Assembly (NCBI GenBank): GCA_000436795.1
Contig: HF993298.1
Span: 190-35,120, forward strand
From: Bacteroides sp. CAG:1076
GTDB lineage: Bacteria > Bacteroidota > Bacteroidia > Bacteroidales > Bacteroidaceae
Reading direction: 5' to 3'
Length of the DNA: 34,931 nucleotides
The position numbers and the translations under genes were made by a program. Shown piece by piece: positions 20,892 through 28,746 of the stretch. The notes below the pieces were generated by a model. That model worked only from the letters and a program-made list of their open reading frames with translations. It was not told the origin of the DNA and did no database searches. Positions within the stretch are counted from its first letter, which is position 1, and every line of letters starts with the position of its first letter.

Positions 20892-22082
20892 ATGAAGGGT
20901 AAAAAGAATTCGAAGGTATTTATACTTGTGTTTTTAGGAATGCTTACGGCGTTTGGACCGTTTGTTACGGATATGTATTTGCCTACCTTGCCAGCCATGT
21001 CAGAATATTTCCATACTACATCTTCGATGGTTCAGTTAGGACTTACGGCAAGTATGATCGGACTTGCGGTCGGGCAGTTGCTTTTCGGGCCGTTAAGCGA
21101 CAAATATGGTCGCAGATTACCGCTTATTCTATCGATGACCCTATTTGCTGTTGCTACTATCGGTTGTATCTATTCTTATACCATTATGCAGTTCGTCGGC
21201 TGGCGTTTGGTGCAAGGCATAGCCGGAGCAGGAGGGATTGTTATATCACGTTCGGTTGCAGCCGACAAGTATGCTGGGCGTGAGCTGGCAAAAATGCTGG
21301 CATTGATTGGCGCTATCAATGGGGTAGCTCCTGTGGCAGCACCCATGGGAGGAGGGTTCCTTGCAGGAAGTGTAGGCTGGACAGGCATTTTCTGGTGCCT
21401 TTTTGCGCTGGGATTGATATTGCTTTGGGGAAGCATTCATTTTGAAGAATCACTTCCGGTTGAGGCGAGAAAAGAAAAAAGCTGGAAGCATGTGTTCCGC
21501 AGCTTCATCGATGTTCTTCGTAATCCCAGGTATGTATGCTATACATTACAGTTCGGTTTTGCACAAGGCGTGCTGTTTGCCAATATCTCTTCGGCACCGT
21601 TCATTATGCAGCAGCATTATGGATTTTCCCCGTTGATGTTTAGTATATGTTTTGGAATAAATGCCATATTTATTGTCATATCGGCAGCTTCGGCCATCAG
21701 GTTCCGCCGACTGGAGCAAGCCTTGCATTATGGTAGTTCCGGAATGGTCCTGATTTCTGCATTGCTTCTGGTAGCTTTAGTTTCGGATTGCAGTTTCTGG
21801 GTATACGAATTGTTGCTGATTGGTCTTTTGTCGATGCTTGGACTTACTTTTACTGCTTCCAATACTTTAGCCATGGACTGCGAACACGATAATGCGGGAA
21901 CGGCATCTGCTTTATTGGGAGCATTGGGATTTGCTTTTGGAGGAATTGTTTCACCGTTGGTCGGAATTGGTAATATAATGGTTTCTACAGGAATAATATT
22001 TCTTGTCGGTTCTGTATGTTCGTACGTTTGTACGCGCTATGCTTTGCAGAAAAGTCTTAAAACAGCATGTCAACGGTCGTGA
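20892..22082 (+). CDS. MFS drug-resistance exporter, Bcr/CflA type, copy 2
   Basis: A 396-residue, twelve-helix transporter with TDMYLPTLPAMSEYF, motif A GPLSDKYGRRLPL and RLVQGIAGAGGIVISRSVAAD. It is closely related to copy 1 along its whole length, so the two cassettes arose by duplication. The substrate is unknown. ATG 20892 follows the promoter by 22 bases. No clear terminator is seen between its stop and the tRNA promoter at 22149; only a small AATCT-GTC-AGATT hairpin lies there. Confidence 0.93.
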   Translation: MKGKKNSKVFILVFLGMLTAFGPFVTDMYLPTLPAMSEYFHTTSSMVQLGLTASMIGLAVGQLLFGPLSDKYGRRLPLILSMTLFAVATIGCIYSYTIMQFVGWRLVQGIAGAGGIVISRSVAADKYAGRELAKMLALIGAINGVAPVAAPMGGGFLAGSVGWTGIFWCLFALGLILLWGSIHFEESLPVEARKEKSWKHVFRSFIDVLRNPRYVCYTLQFGFAQGVLFANISSAPFIMQQHYGFSPLMFSICFGINAIFIVISAASAIRFRRLEQALHYGSSGMVLISALLLVALVSDCSFWVYELLLIGLLSMLGLTFTASNTLAMDCEHDNAGTASALLGALGFAFGGIVSPLVGIGNIMVSTGIIFLVGSVCSYVCTRYALQKSLKTACQRS

Positions 22083-22148
22083 TAACTGTGCGCTGTCGGT
22101 GTAAAATCTGTCAGATTGTGGGGATAACGAGAAAAAACGTGTGAAATA

Positions 22149-22180
22149 TTTGGAGGATTAGAAAGATGTTCATATCTTTG
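22149..22180 (+). promoter_or_regulatory. tRNA-Leu promoter
   Basis: TTTG at 22149-22152, a 20-base spacer and TATCTTTG at 22173-22180. This is the best full match to the Bacteroidota vegetative promoter in the window. Transcription would start about 33 bases before the tRNA. Confidence 0.8.
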
Positions 22181-22219
22181 CACCGCAATTAAGGGGAAAC
22201 ATTTCCCTGAAAAAAAGTT

Positions 22220-22306
22220 GCCCAGATGGCGGAATCGGTAGACGCGCTGGTCTCAAACACCAGTGGAGTAACATCCATCCCGGTTCGACCCCGGGTCTGG
22301 GTACCA
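22220..22306 (+). tRNA. tRNA-Leu(CAA)
   Basis: An 87-base class II tRNA with the CCA encoded. The acceptor stem is GCCCAGA with TCTGGGT (first pair G-U). The anticodon stem CTGGT/ACCAG holds loop CTCAAAC, anticodon CAA, which reads UUG. A long variable arm (TGGAGTAACATCCA) is typical of leucine tRNAs. The T arm is CCCGG-TTCGACC-CCGGG. Its 3' end is repeated at 238-260. Confidence 0.97.
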
Positions 22307-22308
22307 GG

Positions 22309-22350
22309 AAAAGCTAAACAACCAGTTGGTTGTTTGGCTTTTTTTCTTTT
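22309..22350 (+). terminator. tRNA-Leu intrinsic terminator
   Basis: A 15-pair stem with one G-U (22309-22323 with 22328-22342) and a 4-base loop AGTT, running into T-rich sequence. Its design matches the hairpin at 256-298. Confidence 0.9.
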
Positions 22351-22366
22351 AATACCCCCTTTCCTT

Positions 22367-23275
22367 TTATTTTCCGGCAAAGTACATTCCTGCTATAACC
22401 AGTATTGTGCCTGCTATAATTACAGCATTCAAACTTTCACCCAAGATGAGATTTGAGGCTGATATCGATATGACTGGAATCAGGTAAATGTAGTTCGACA
22501 AGACAATCGTATTCAATTTTCGTAAACAGACATTCCACAACATGAAGCAGAGAAATGAAGCCACAATTCCCAAAAAAAGGAGCTGACTCCATACTTCCGG
22601 CTGTAGTAGAATACGAGGCGAGGTAGTCAGTGAACCTTGTATTGCCAGAAAAGGAATAAGCGTAAGCAGACCGTAGAAGAATGTTTTACGCACGATGAAC
22701 ATGGCAGGATATTTATCAGTCAGATACTTGGACACCAACGTGTATAAAGTCCACGACAAGGCTGAGGCGAGGCAAAGCAAATCTCCTGCCGGATTCAGAT
22801 TAAGTACGAATTTGCCGTTGAATATGACAGCCCCCACACCGGCGAAAGCCAGTATGGAACCTGTGAGAACTTTTCCGGAGGGTAATGTTTGCTTGATAAG
22901 AAGGTACTGTATCAGCATGGTCAGTAGCGGAGTTGTACTGCATATCAGGGCGACATTCGACACCATTGTATATTTTAAGGCCGTATTTTCGGTAATGAAA
23001 TAAAGAGTCCCTCCCAGCAGTCCGATGGAAAAGCACAGAAATTCATCCTTCAGGCTGTAAGCAAAAAGTTTGAATGGTCGGGAGCAAAGACATATTCCGA
23101 TGTATGCCAGAATAAAACGGTAGAATAGTATATCGGAAGGGCTTAGTCCTGATTTCAGAAGTATTTTTGTCGATATGAACGTGATTCCCCATATTGCGAC
23201 AATGATCAGAGCCAGTACATGAAACATGGGATTGCTGCGTGTGTCGCTGGAGAAACGACCGGTAAGTTTGTTCAT
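22367..23275 (-). CDS. DMT/EamA family exporter
   Basis: A 302-residue inner-membrane protein with ten hydrophobic segments in two EamA repeats. The first begins VLALIIVAIWGITFISTKIL with RFILAYIG. The second includes LCLASALSWTLYTLVSKYL and ends ILGESLNAVIIAGTILVIAG. Members export amino acids or other metabolites; the substrate cannot be read here. ATG 23275 was chosen: the frame is open to 23344, but a minus-strand TATCTTTG promoter box at 23307-23314 lies inside that extension. The stop is close to the tRNA terminator. Confidence 0.92.
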   Translation of the reverse strand: MNKLTGRFSSDTRSNPMFHVLALIIVAIWGITFISTKILLKSGLSPSDILFYRFILAYIGICLCSRPFKLFAYSLKDEFLCFSIGLLGGTLYFITENTALKYTMVSNVALICSTTPLLTMLIQYLLIKQTLPSGKVLTGSILAFAGVGAVIFNGKFVLNLNPAGDLLCLASALSWTLYTLVSKYLTDKYPAMFIVRKTFFYGLLTLIPFLAIQGSLTTSPRILLQPEVWSQLLFLGIVASFLCFMLWNVCLRKLNTIVLSNYIYLIPVISISASNLILGESLNAVIIAGTILVIAGMYFAGK

Positions 23276-23306
23276 TGTTGTATTTGTTTTTTTGTTTATC
23301 CAGTTG

Positions 23307-23314
23307 CAAAGATA
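23307..23314 (-). promoter_or_regulatory. Promoter -7 box of the DMT exporter
   Basis: Minus-strand TATCTTTG is a full match to TAnnTTTG, 31 bases before ATG 23275. No TTTG is seen at -33. Confidence 0.55.
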
Positions 23315-23383
23315 GCAAGTGTTTTTGTTTATGGCTGCCTGCAAGGGAATGATTGATGGGCGAAATATGAGTAAGTCTTCAGG

Positions 23384-23411
23384 AGATGTTTCGGACCATG
23401 CTGTAACATCT
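23384..23411. repeat. Inverted repeat AGATGTT/AACATCT
   Basis: A 7-base perfect arm (23384-23390 with 23405-23411), extendable to TCA/TGA with a bulge. There is no T-run on either strand. It is one of several inverted repeats in the gene-free stretch 23276-23749. Confidence 0.4.
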
Positions 23412-23436
23412 TGAAAAAAGCCTGTGTAAATCTCCC

Positions 23437-23477
23437 GAAAATTTGTACAAAAACTTTTTTTGTTTGTACAAATTTTC
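23437..23477. repeat. 15-base perfect inverted repeat upstream of ferritin
   Basis: GAAAATTTGTACAAA (23437-23451) and its exact complement (23463-23477) flank an 11-base spacer AACTTTTTTTG. It could be an operator for a dimeric regulator or an RNA hairpin. It is followed at once by a small terminator-like hairpin. Confidence 0.7.
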
Positions 23478-23479
23478 AG

Positions 23480-23500
23480 AAAACGTCAGCACGTTTTTTT
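23480..23500 (+). terminator. Small terminator-like hairpin
   Basis: AAAACGT-CAGC-ACGTTTT with the T-run continuing to 23500. The stem has 7 pairs and little GC. If it works, the 23437-23500 block would end a short RNA started further left. Confidence 0.45.
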
Positions 23501-23530
23501 CGAAGGATGCCGATGGGTTTTTCTACTTGT

Positions 23531-23641
23531 CGGGAAGGCTCGTACAAAATGTCGTTGGAATCTCCGTGTCTTTTTGTCAAGCCCTTATGACCTTCCCGGC
23601 AGTTGCCGCTGTGCCATCTTGACAGAAACGGGTAAACGACA
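23531..23641 (+). other. Structured region before ferritin, possible leader or ncRNA
   Basis: Three long-range complementary pairs occur: CGGGAAGG 23531-23538 with CCTTCCCG 23591-23598, TGTCAAG 23575-23581 with CTTGACA 23618-23624, and TGTCGTT 23550-23556 with AACGACA 23635-23641. The first and second interleave, so they would form a pseudoknot or exclude each other. No convincing ORF is present. This is the only large gene-free stretch (about 470 bases) inside the window. No known riboswitch was recognised. Confidence 0.35.
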
Positions 23642-23749
23642 GGCTTCACTATTTAATTTTCTATAAAATAGGGTTGCTTAGGGGGCTTGCTGGCATTCTG
23701 TTTGTTTATCACTTAGTATAAGTTTACTACTCATTAAAATTTAGGTATC

Positions 23750-24235
23750 ATGATTTCAGAAAAATTACAAAAAGCAATCAACGATCAGATTACAGCTGAA
23801 TTGTGGTCGTCTAATCTTTATCTTTCGATGTCTTTCTTCTTGAAGAAAGAAGGTTTCGACGGTTTTGCACACTGGATGAAGTTGCAGTCACAGGAAGAAT
23901 TGCAGCATGCTTATGATCTTGCCGACTATCTTGCTAAACGTGGCGGAGTTGCGTTGGTTGACAAGGTAGACGTTGTGCCACAGGGATGGGGCAGTGTACT
24001 CGAAGTCTTCGAGCATGTCTATGAGCACGAATGCCATGTTTCTGAACTGATAGACGAATTGGTCAATGTAGCTTCGGAAGAAAAGGATAAGGCTTCTCAG
24101 GATTTCTTGTGGGGATATGTCCGCGAACAGGTAGAAGAAGAGGCTACGGCACAAGGTATTGTTGAGAAATTGAAAAAATGCGGTGACCATGCTGGTATCT
24201 TGTATCTGGATGACAAGCTGGGTGCACGCAAGTAA
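23750..24235 (+). CDS. ftnA: Bacterial non-haem ferritin
   Basis: A 161-residue four-helix ferritin that would form a 24-subunit iron-storage shell in the cytoplasm. The ferroxidase residues stand at the same numbers as in E. coli FtnA: E17, E50 and H53 (site A), E94, Q127 and E130, with Y24 and E49 also present. No haem-binding methionine motif of bacterioferritin is seen. The upstream region is unusually long and structured; whether it contains an iron- or oxygen-responsive site cannot be told. A terminator follows at 24275, so the gene is probably monocistronic. Confidence 0.95.
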   Translation: MISEKLQKAINDQITAELWSSNLYLSMSFFLKKEGFDGFAHWMKLQSQEELQHAYDLADYLAKRGGVALVDKVDVVPQGWGSVLEVFEHVYEHECHVSELIDELVNVASEEKDKASQDFLWGYVREQVEEEATAQGIVEKLKKCGDHAGILYLDDKLGARK

Positions 24236-24274
24236 ATAAAAAAAACTTTGATTGTTTTTTTAGTTCTATAAGGT

Positions 24275-24312
24275 ATTGCCATTCGATATTTTTCGGATGG
24301 CAATATTTTTTT
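24275..24312 (+). terminator. Ferritin terminator
   Basis: ATTGCCATTCG (24275-24285) pairs with CGGATGGCAAT (24294-24304), 11 pairs with one G-U, followed by ATTTTTTT. Confidence 0.88.
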
Positions 24313-24315
24313 CTC

Positions 24316-24323
24316 TATCTTTG
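24316..24323 (+). promoter_or_regulatory. Promoter -7 box of the methyltransferase-pduO operon
   Basis: TATCTTTG is a full match, 25 bases before ATG 24349. A TTTC at 24291-24294 is the nearest -33 candidate, 21 bases upstream. Confidence 0.55.
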
Positions 24324-24348
24324 TTCACTGTACTAAAGAAATGAATTT

Positions 24349-25029
24349 ATGCCGAACTTGTTTTTGCGTGGGTGGAACTGGTGCCGTCGTTTCCGTCATC
24401 GCTGTGGATACGGAGTACATTCGCCATCCGATTTCTTTCTGATAACTTTTGTCGTGTACGAGCGGCTGGCTTTTTATGCTTATAGTCTGCTGCATGCCAA
24501 GAGGAAAGACGTAGCACACTTGCCTCACTATCGTGAAAAAACAGACCGGCTGCTGTTTCGTCTGGTCAATTACTTGCAGCCTGCTGCCATGCTCGAAGTG
24601 GGAACCGGTAGTGGGCTGTCGGCAAGATATATGGCCGAAGCCAGACACGTTGCATTATGTACGCTCGATGAAGGAAAATGTCATGAAGAGGTTGTACGCT
24701 TGCTATCAGACTGTGAACAGGTGGATTATCGTTGCGGAGATGAAATTGGCCTGCTGCATCGTTATATAGAAGAGCATGCTTGCCCCGATGTCGTACATAT
24801 TGCTTTTACTCCTTATTATAAGGAAGCTTTCGAGGCATTGCTTCCTGCGGTTTCTTCACGTACGTGTTTCTTTATCGGCTCTCCTTATGCCACAAAAGAA
24901 AAGCGGAAATGGTGGAAGCAGGTTGTCGATGATCCTCGTACAGGAGTGACTTTCGACTTGTATGACGTCGGACTGGTTTTCTTTGACAAGAAACGGATTA
25001 AAGAACATCGTATCGTGAATTTCCTTTAA
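24349..25029 (+). CDS. Class I SAM-dependent methyltransferase-like protein
   Basis: A 226-residue protein. The N-terminus has GVHSPSDFFLITFVVYE, a stretch I associate with a Bacteroidota methyltransferase-like group. A Rossmann fold follows with the SAM-binding glycine motif LEVGTGSGLSARYM at about 81-94 and the next strand ALCTLDE. The later part diverges from well-known families, so the substrate is unknown and catalytic activity is not certain. It starts the operon with pduO, 18 bases before that gene. Confidence 0.75.
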   Translation: MPNLFLRGWNWCRRFRHRCGYGVHSPSDFFLITFVVYERLAFYAYSLLHAKRKDVAHLPHYREKTDRLLFRLVNYLQPAAMLEVGTGSGLSARYMAEARHVALCTLDEGKCHEEVVRLLSDCEQVDYRCGDEIGLLHRYIEEHACPDVVHIAFTPYYKEAFEALLPAVSSRTCFFIGSPYATKEKRKWWKQVVDDPRTGVTFDLYDVGLVFFDKKRIKEHRIVNFL

Positions 25030-25047
25030 TAACATAAACTGTATGCT

Positions 25048-25617
25048 ATGAAAAAAAGTTTGATTTATACGCGAACCGGCGACGCTGGAAAAACTTCTCT
25101 GGTAGGAGGTATGCGAGTTCCCAAGACGCATGTACGCCTGGAGGCGTATGGCACGGTGGATGAGCTGAATGCCAACTTGGGTGTGCTGGTCGCATCTGTA
25201 GAGGATGATAATATACGCGAATTTCTGCTTTATATCCAGCATAAACTCTTTTCGCTGGGAGCTTATCTGGCCACCGACCAGTCGACTACCGACTTGCACG
25301 TAGCCAGCCAGATTTCGGCAGAAGCTGTGGCGCGTCTGGAACGTGCTATCGATGAACTGGATGCATCGTTGCCTCCATTGAAAGCGTTCATACTTCCCGG
25401 AGGGGCGCTTGCAGCTTCGTTCTGTCATGTATGCCGTACGGTATGCCGTCGGGCGGAACGCAGGATTCTGGCACTTGAGGAACATGAAAATTGTGAAATT
25501 GATGCGGAAGTAAAGCAATTTGTGAACAGATTGTCCGATTATTTGTTCATTCTATCCCGAAAGTTAAATCAATTAACACTGCATGATGAAATTTATTGGG
25601 ATAAGAGTTGCACATGA
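25048..25617 (+). CDS. pduO: PduO-type ATP:cob(I)alamin adenosyltransferase
   Basis: A 189-residue enzyme that adds the 5'-deoxyadenosyl group from ATP to cob(I)alamin to make coenzyme B12. Landmarks are [19 protein letters not shown] (ATP site, residues 6-24), [22 protein letters not shown] and [12 protein letters not shown]. The usual GDKGTTSL reads GDAGKTSL here, with the glycines and TSL kept. It is second in the operon after the methyltransferase-like gene. In Bacteroidales the cofactor serves methylmalonyl-CoA mutase in propionate formation. Confidence 0.93.
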   Translation: MKKSLIYTRTGDAGKTSLVGGMRVPKTHVRLEAYGTVDELNANLGVLVASVEDDNIREFLLYIQHKLFSLGAYLATDQSTTDLHVASQISAEAVARLERAIDELDASLPPLKAFILPGGALAASFCHVCRTVCRRAERRILALEEHENCEIDAEVKQFVNRLSDYLFILSRKLNQLTLHDEIYWDKSCT

Positions 25618-25629
25618 AAGATTTTATTA

Positions 25630-25637
25630 TACTTTTG
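25630..25637 (+). promoter_or_regulatory. Promoter -7 box of the DUF2795 gene
   Basis: TACTTTTG is a full match, 45 bases before ATG 25682. The gene can therefore be transcribed separately from pduO. Confidence 0.5.
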
Positions 25638-25681
25638 TGGCTCAATAGTTGGAATGTAAAACTTTTTAAAACTTAAATACT

Positions 25682-25903
25682 ATGTACTGGACATTGGAAT
25701 TGGCCTCAAAGCTGGAAGATGCGCCATGGCCCGCAACAAAAGACGAGTTAATCGACTATGCTATGCGTTCAGGAGCGCCGATGGAAGTAATTGAGAACTT
25801 GCAGGAAATGGAAGATGAAGATGAAATCTACGAAAGCATAGAAGATATCTGGCCGGACTATCCGAGCAAAGAAGATTTTTTCTTCAATGAAGAAGAATAT
25901 TAA
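25682..25903 (+). CDS. Small acidic DUF2795-type protein
   Basis: A 73-residue soluble, acidic protein. WPATKDELIDYAMRSGAPME is the DUF2795-like core and a glutamate/aspartate-rich tail follows. It is widespread in Bacteroidota and has no established function. It has its own promoter box and a terminator at 25951. Confidence 0.85.
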   Translation: MYWTLELASKLEDAPWPATKDELIDYAMRSGAPMEVIENLQEMEDEDEIYESIEDIWPDYPSKEDFFFNEEEY

Positions 25904-25950
25904 TGAAGAGCAGGTTACTTTTTTAATACCTCTCAAGTCTTAAAATTTCT

Positions 25951-25990
25951 ATCCCGCAGAAATCTCATGATTTTTGCGGGATATTTTTTT
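25951..25990 (+). terminator. Terminator after the DUF2795 gene
   Basis: ATCCCGCA (25951-25958) pairs with TGCGGGAT (25975-25982), followed by ATTTTTTT. Confidence 0.88.
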
Positions 25991-25999
25991 CTGTGTACA

Positions 26000-27214
26000 A
26001 TGAAAGAAATATCTCCCGAAACTTCTCGCTTTATTGATGAGCATCGTCACGACGATGTTCGCTTGCTTGCTTTGCAGGCTGGTAAATATCCTGATGTGGA
26101 TATGACCGAAGCTGTGGTGCAGATAGCCGGATGGCAGATTGCCGAAAAGAAGGTGCCTTCATGGGCTCAGACGGAAGGTATCCGTTATCCCCAGCATTTG
26201 TCGATGGAACAGTGCTCGTCGGAAATAACCGCACGCTATAAGGCTTCGCTGGTGAGTGGTGATACATTTGCCGATCTGACGGCAGGTCTGGGAGTGGACT
26301 GTTCGTTTATAGCCCGTCGGTTCAGGCAGGCTGATTATGTAGAACGGCAGGGGGTATTGTGTGAACTGGCAAGACATAATTTTCCATTGCTGGGAGTTGG
26401 ACATATTCACGTACATCAGGCTGACGGTACAGCGTTTCTCAAAACGATGAATCGGGTGGATTGTTTGTTCCTCGATCCGGCACGTCGCGACAGTCATGGA
26501 GGCAAGACGGTGGCTATTGTCGACTGCGAACCGAATGTGTGTGCGCTCGAACCGCTTTTGGTTGAGCGGGGACGCATTGTGATGATTAAGCTTTCGCCGA
26601 TGCTCGATATGGCATCGGCTTTGAACGATCTGAAGCATGTCCGTGAAATACATATTGTAGCTGTTAATAACGAGTGCAAAGAGTTGATAATTATTCTTGA
26701 AAAGCGTGATCTCTCTTCTGAACAATCTAATAAAGAGGTAGTTATAAGTTGTGAACAGGTTGTTAATAACTTTGTTCATCAACACGTGGAGTTTACTCTT
26801 TCGCAGGAACGGAACGCTTCGTGTATTATGGCAGAACGGGTAGGAGATTATCTGTATGAACCGGGGGCTGCCTTGCTGAAAGCCGGAGCATACCGTATCT
26901 TGTCAGAGCGCTACGGTGTGAAGAAGCTTCATCCTAACAGTCATCTGTATACTTCTGATACGGAAATTGATTTTCCCGGACGTTGCTTTCGGGTAATAGC
27001 TGTATCGGGATTTGGCAAAAAGGAACTGAAATCGTTTTTGACCGGAGTGGATAAGGCAAACCTGACGGTACGTAATTTTCCGTCTTCGGTGGCCGATCTT
27101 CGTAAAAAGCTGAAGCTGAAAGAGGGTGGGGATATTTATTTGTTTGCCACTACGCTGGCTGATGGTGAGAAGGTCTTGATAAAATGTGAAAAATGCCATT
27201 CTGTCTGCTCATAG
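26000..27214 (+). CDS. THUMP-like class I SAM-dependent methyltransferase
   Basis: A 404-residue protein of the Bacteroidota group that joins a methyltransferase fold with a C-terminal THUMP-like domain. FADLTAGLGVDCSFIARRF (about 91-109) is the SAM site and DCLFLDPARRD (about 154-164) corresponds to the catalytic-loop position. The C-terminal part includes VSGFGKKELKSFL. An RNA substrate is likely from the THUMP-like domain but unproven. ATG 26000 was chosen because the earlier ATG at 25967 lies inside the preceding terminator. The gene converges on sufE. Confidence 0.85.
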   Translation: MKEISPETSRFIDEHRHDDVRLLALQAGKYPDVDMTEAVVQIAGWQIAEKKVPSWAQTEGIRYPQHLSMEQCSSEITARYKASLVSGDTFADLTAGLGVDCSFIARRFRQADYVERQGVLCELARHNFPLLGVGHIHVHQADGTAFLKTMNRVDCLFLDPARRDSHGGKTVAIVDCEPNVCALEPLLVERGRIVMIKLSPMLDMASALNDLKHVREIHIVAVNNECKELIIILEKRDLSSEQSNKEVVISCEQVVNNFVHQHVEFTLSQERNASCIMAERVGDYLYEPGAALLKAGAYRILSERYGVKKLHPNSHLYTSDTEIDFPGRCFRVIAVSGFGKKELKSFLTGVDKANLTVRNFPSSVADLRKKLKLKEGGDIYLFATTLADGEKVLIKCEKCHSVCS

Positions 27215-27233
27215 GCAAAAAGGAATGGCATTT
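27191..27233 (-). terminator. Terminator of the leftward sufE operon
   Basis: A perfect 11-base stem (27191-27201 with 27223-27233) overlaps the end of the methyltransferase gene, whose stop codon lies in the loop. A TTTTT run follows on the minus strand; on the plus strand the run is weak (TTTAT). It serves mainly the leftward genes. Confidence 0.75.
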
Positions 27234-27245
27234 ATAGGAAAACAG

Positions 27246-27683
27246 TTAATGTTTTTCTTCTTCTTGTTTTGCCTTGAAGGCAAGAGCATACATGCGCATC
27301 TGCTTAACCATGGCAAGCAGACCGTTGCTGCGGGTAGGTGACAAATGTTCCTTAAGCCCGATTTTCTCGATAAAGTACAAATCGGAATCCAAGATTTCGT
27401 CGGGTGTATGTCCCGATACGACCTTTATCAGCAACGTGATGATACCCTTTACTATCAGGGCATCACTTTCGGCCTGAAAGATTACTTTTCCGTCTACCAA
27501 ATCTGCCTGAAGCCATACACGACTCTGGCAACCGTCTATCAGGTTTTGTTCTGTTTTATATTTTTCGTCGAGAGGTTCTTGTTCGTTTCCCAGGTCGATA
27601 AGCAACTGGTACTTGTCCATCCAGTCGTCGAAGTCACTGAATTCTTCGATAACTTCGTCTTGGAGTTCGTTGATCGTTTTCAT
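27246..27683 (-). CDS. sufE: SufE-type sulfur acceptor
   Basis: A 145-residue cytoplasmic protein that takes persulfide sulfur from the cysteine desulfurase SufS and passes it to the SufBCD scaffold in Fe-S cluster assembly. The active cysteine is C52 in NLIDGCQSRVWL, the same place as C51 in E. coli SufE. The length is normal for the family. It is the last gene of a leftward trio, 33 bases after the glutaminyl cyclase gene. No other suf gene is nearby. Confidence 0.94.
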   Translation of the reverse strand: MKTINELQDEVIEEFSDFDDWMDKYQLLIDLGNEQEPLDEKYKTEQNLIDGCQSRVWLQADLVDGKVIFQAESDALIVKGIITLLIKVVSGHTPDEILDSDLYFIEKIGLKEHLSPTRSNGLLAMVKQMRMYALAFKAKQEEEKH

Positions 27684-27716
27684 ATTTTGTTCCTTTTAGT
27701 CTTTATTTCCTGTAAA

Positions 27717-28724
27717 TTAGTTTTCGTTATAGATAACAGTCATCACGGTTTGTCCTACTGCTTGCAAGGTTGCCTTGTCGATGTTATCCAGGTTATCGTT
27801 CAAGGTATGCCAGGTCGGGTTGAAACCGTTCGGGCTGTTTGGACTGAAATCAATAATGTCTACGCACGGTATCTGGCGGAAGTTGTTTACATACACATGG
27901 TCGTCGGTGACTTCTCCGCCGTCGTTCTTGATAAAGTATTGGGTATATCCCAGACGATGTGCTGTATCCCAGATTTTTTGCATCGGCTGGCTGGCTGTAC
28001 GTTTGGAGTATCCTTCATAATAGAAGGTAGCATTTTTCCCTCCCACCATGTCGAGCAGGATGCCGAATCGTGCCTTATAATCTGGTATATGCGGAATACG
28101 TCCCCAGTATTGTGAGCCCAGACACCAAGTATCCGATTTGTAAGTTCCTTGGTAAAAGTCGGGTATTCCATAGTCTTCCGAGTCGAAGAATATGATATCA
28201 ATGCCAATTGCCGGAGCTTTCTGTTGCAAATGTCTGGCAATTTCCAGTAATACGCCTACACCACTCGCACCGTCGTTTGCTCCATCGATAGGAGTATGGT
28301 GATTCTTTTCTTCATCTGCATCAGCATAAGGGCGGCTGTCCCAGTGGGCGGCCAGCAGTACACGTTTCTTTGTGTCGGGATTATAGGCTCCGATAATGTT
28401 ACGCGATTTCAGCATCGTGCCGTCGTATGCCATAAGGTCGGCATACTGATTGTAGACCTTTGCTCCAAAGTTCTCCAGTTGCTTGGCGAGATAATCACCG
28501 CAGGAGCGATGTGCGTCAGTATTCGGGACACGTGGTCCGAAGTCGACTTGCTTTTTGATATACAAATAAGCACTGTCGGCATTGAAGTCGGGAGCCTTTA
28601 CCAATGGTTGGTTCTCTGCTTCGTTTTCCTGACTGTTCTTATTGCTGCTGCCGCATGCGGGAATAAGTAATATACCCGTCAACAGGCTTATCAGGCTGAA
28701 TATCTTTCGGGATAATTTCATCAT
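27717..28724 (-). CDS. Glutaminyl cyclase-like lipoprotein (M28 fold)
   Basis: A 335-residue lipoprotein (lipobox IPAC, C24). The M28 metal and active-site motifs are AAHWDSR (H127), GANDGASG (D151), FFDSEDYG (E183), DDHVY (D275-H276) and NPTWHTLNDNLDNID (H306). The DDH and WHT..DN..N motifs are those of animal-type glutaminyl-peptide cyclotransferases, which are also known from Porphyromonas and relatives. The enzyme would turn N-terminal glutamine of exported proteins into pyroglutamate. In Bacteroidota signal peptidase I often leaves glutamine at the new N-terminus, as predicted for SusB and SusC here. An M28 aminopeptidase is the alternative. Confidence 0.85.
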   Translation of the reverse strand: MMKLSRKIFSLISLLTGILLIPACGSSNKNSQENEAENQPLVKAPDFNADSAYLYIKKQVDFGPRVPNTDAHRSCGDYLAKQLENFGAKVYNQYADLMAYDGTMLKSRNIIGAYNPDTKKRVLLAAHWDSRPYADADEEKNHHTPIDGANDGASGVGVLLEIARHLQQKAPAIGIDIIFFDSEDYGIPDFYQGTYKSDTWCLGSQYWGRIPHIPDYKARFGILLDMVGGKNATFYYEGYSKRTASQPMQKIWDTAHRLGYTQYFIKNDGGEVTDDHVYVNNFRQIPCVDIIDFSPNSPNGFNPTWHTLNDNLDNIDKATLQAVGQTVMTVIYNEN

Positions 28725-28746
28725 CTTTTTCTTTTAAGTTGATTTA

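Noticed and set aside
23460..23666. Possible 68-codon gene in the gap before ferritin
   Set aside because: It needs a TTG start inside the inverted repeat, has no clear domain or ribosome site, and overlaps the structured elements.
25967..25999. Upstream ATG extension of the THUMP-like methyltransferase
   Set aside because: The extra 11 codons lie within an intrinsic terminator (25951-25990), so ATG 26000 is the better start.
27345..28115. Plus-strand frame of 256 codons across sufE and the cyclase gene
   Set aside because: It spans two well-supported genes on the other strand and the gap between them, and the product looks like a shadow translation.
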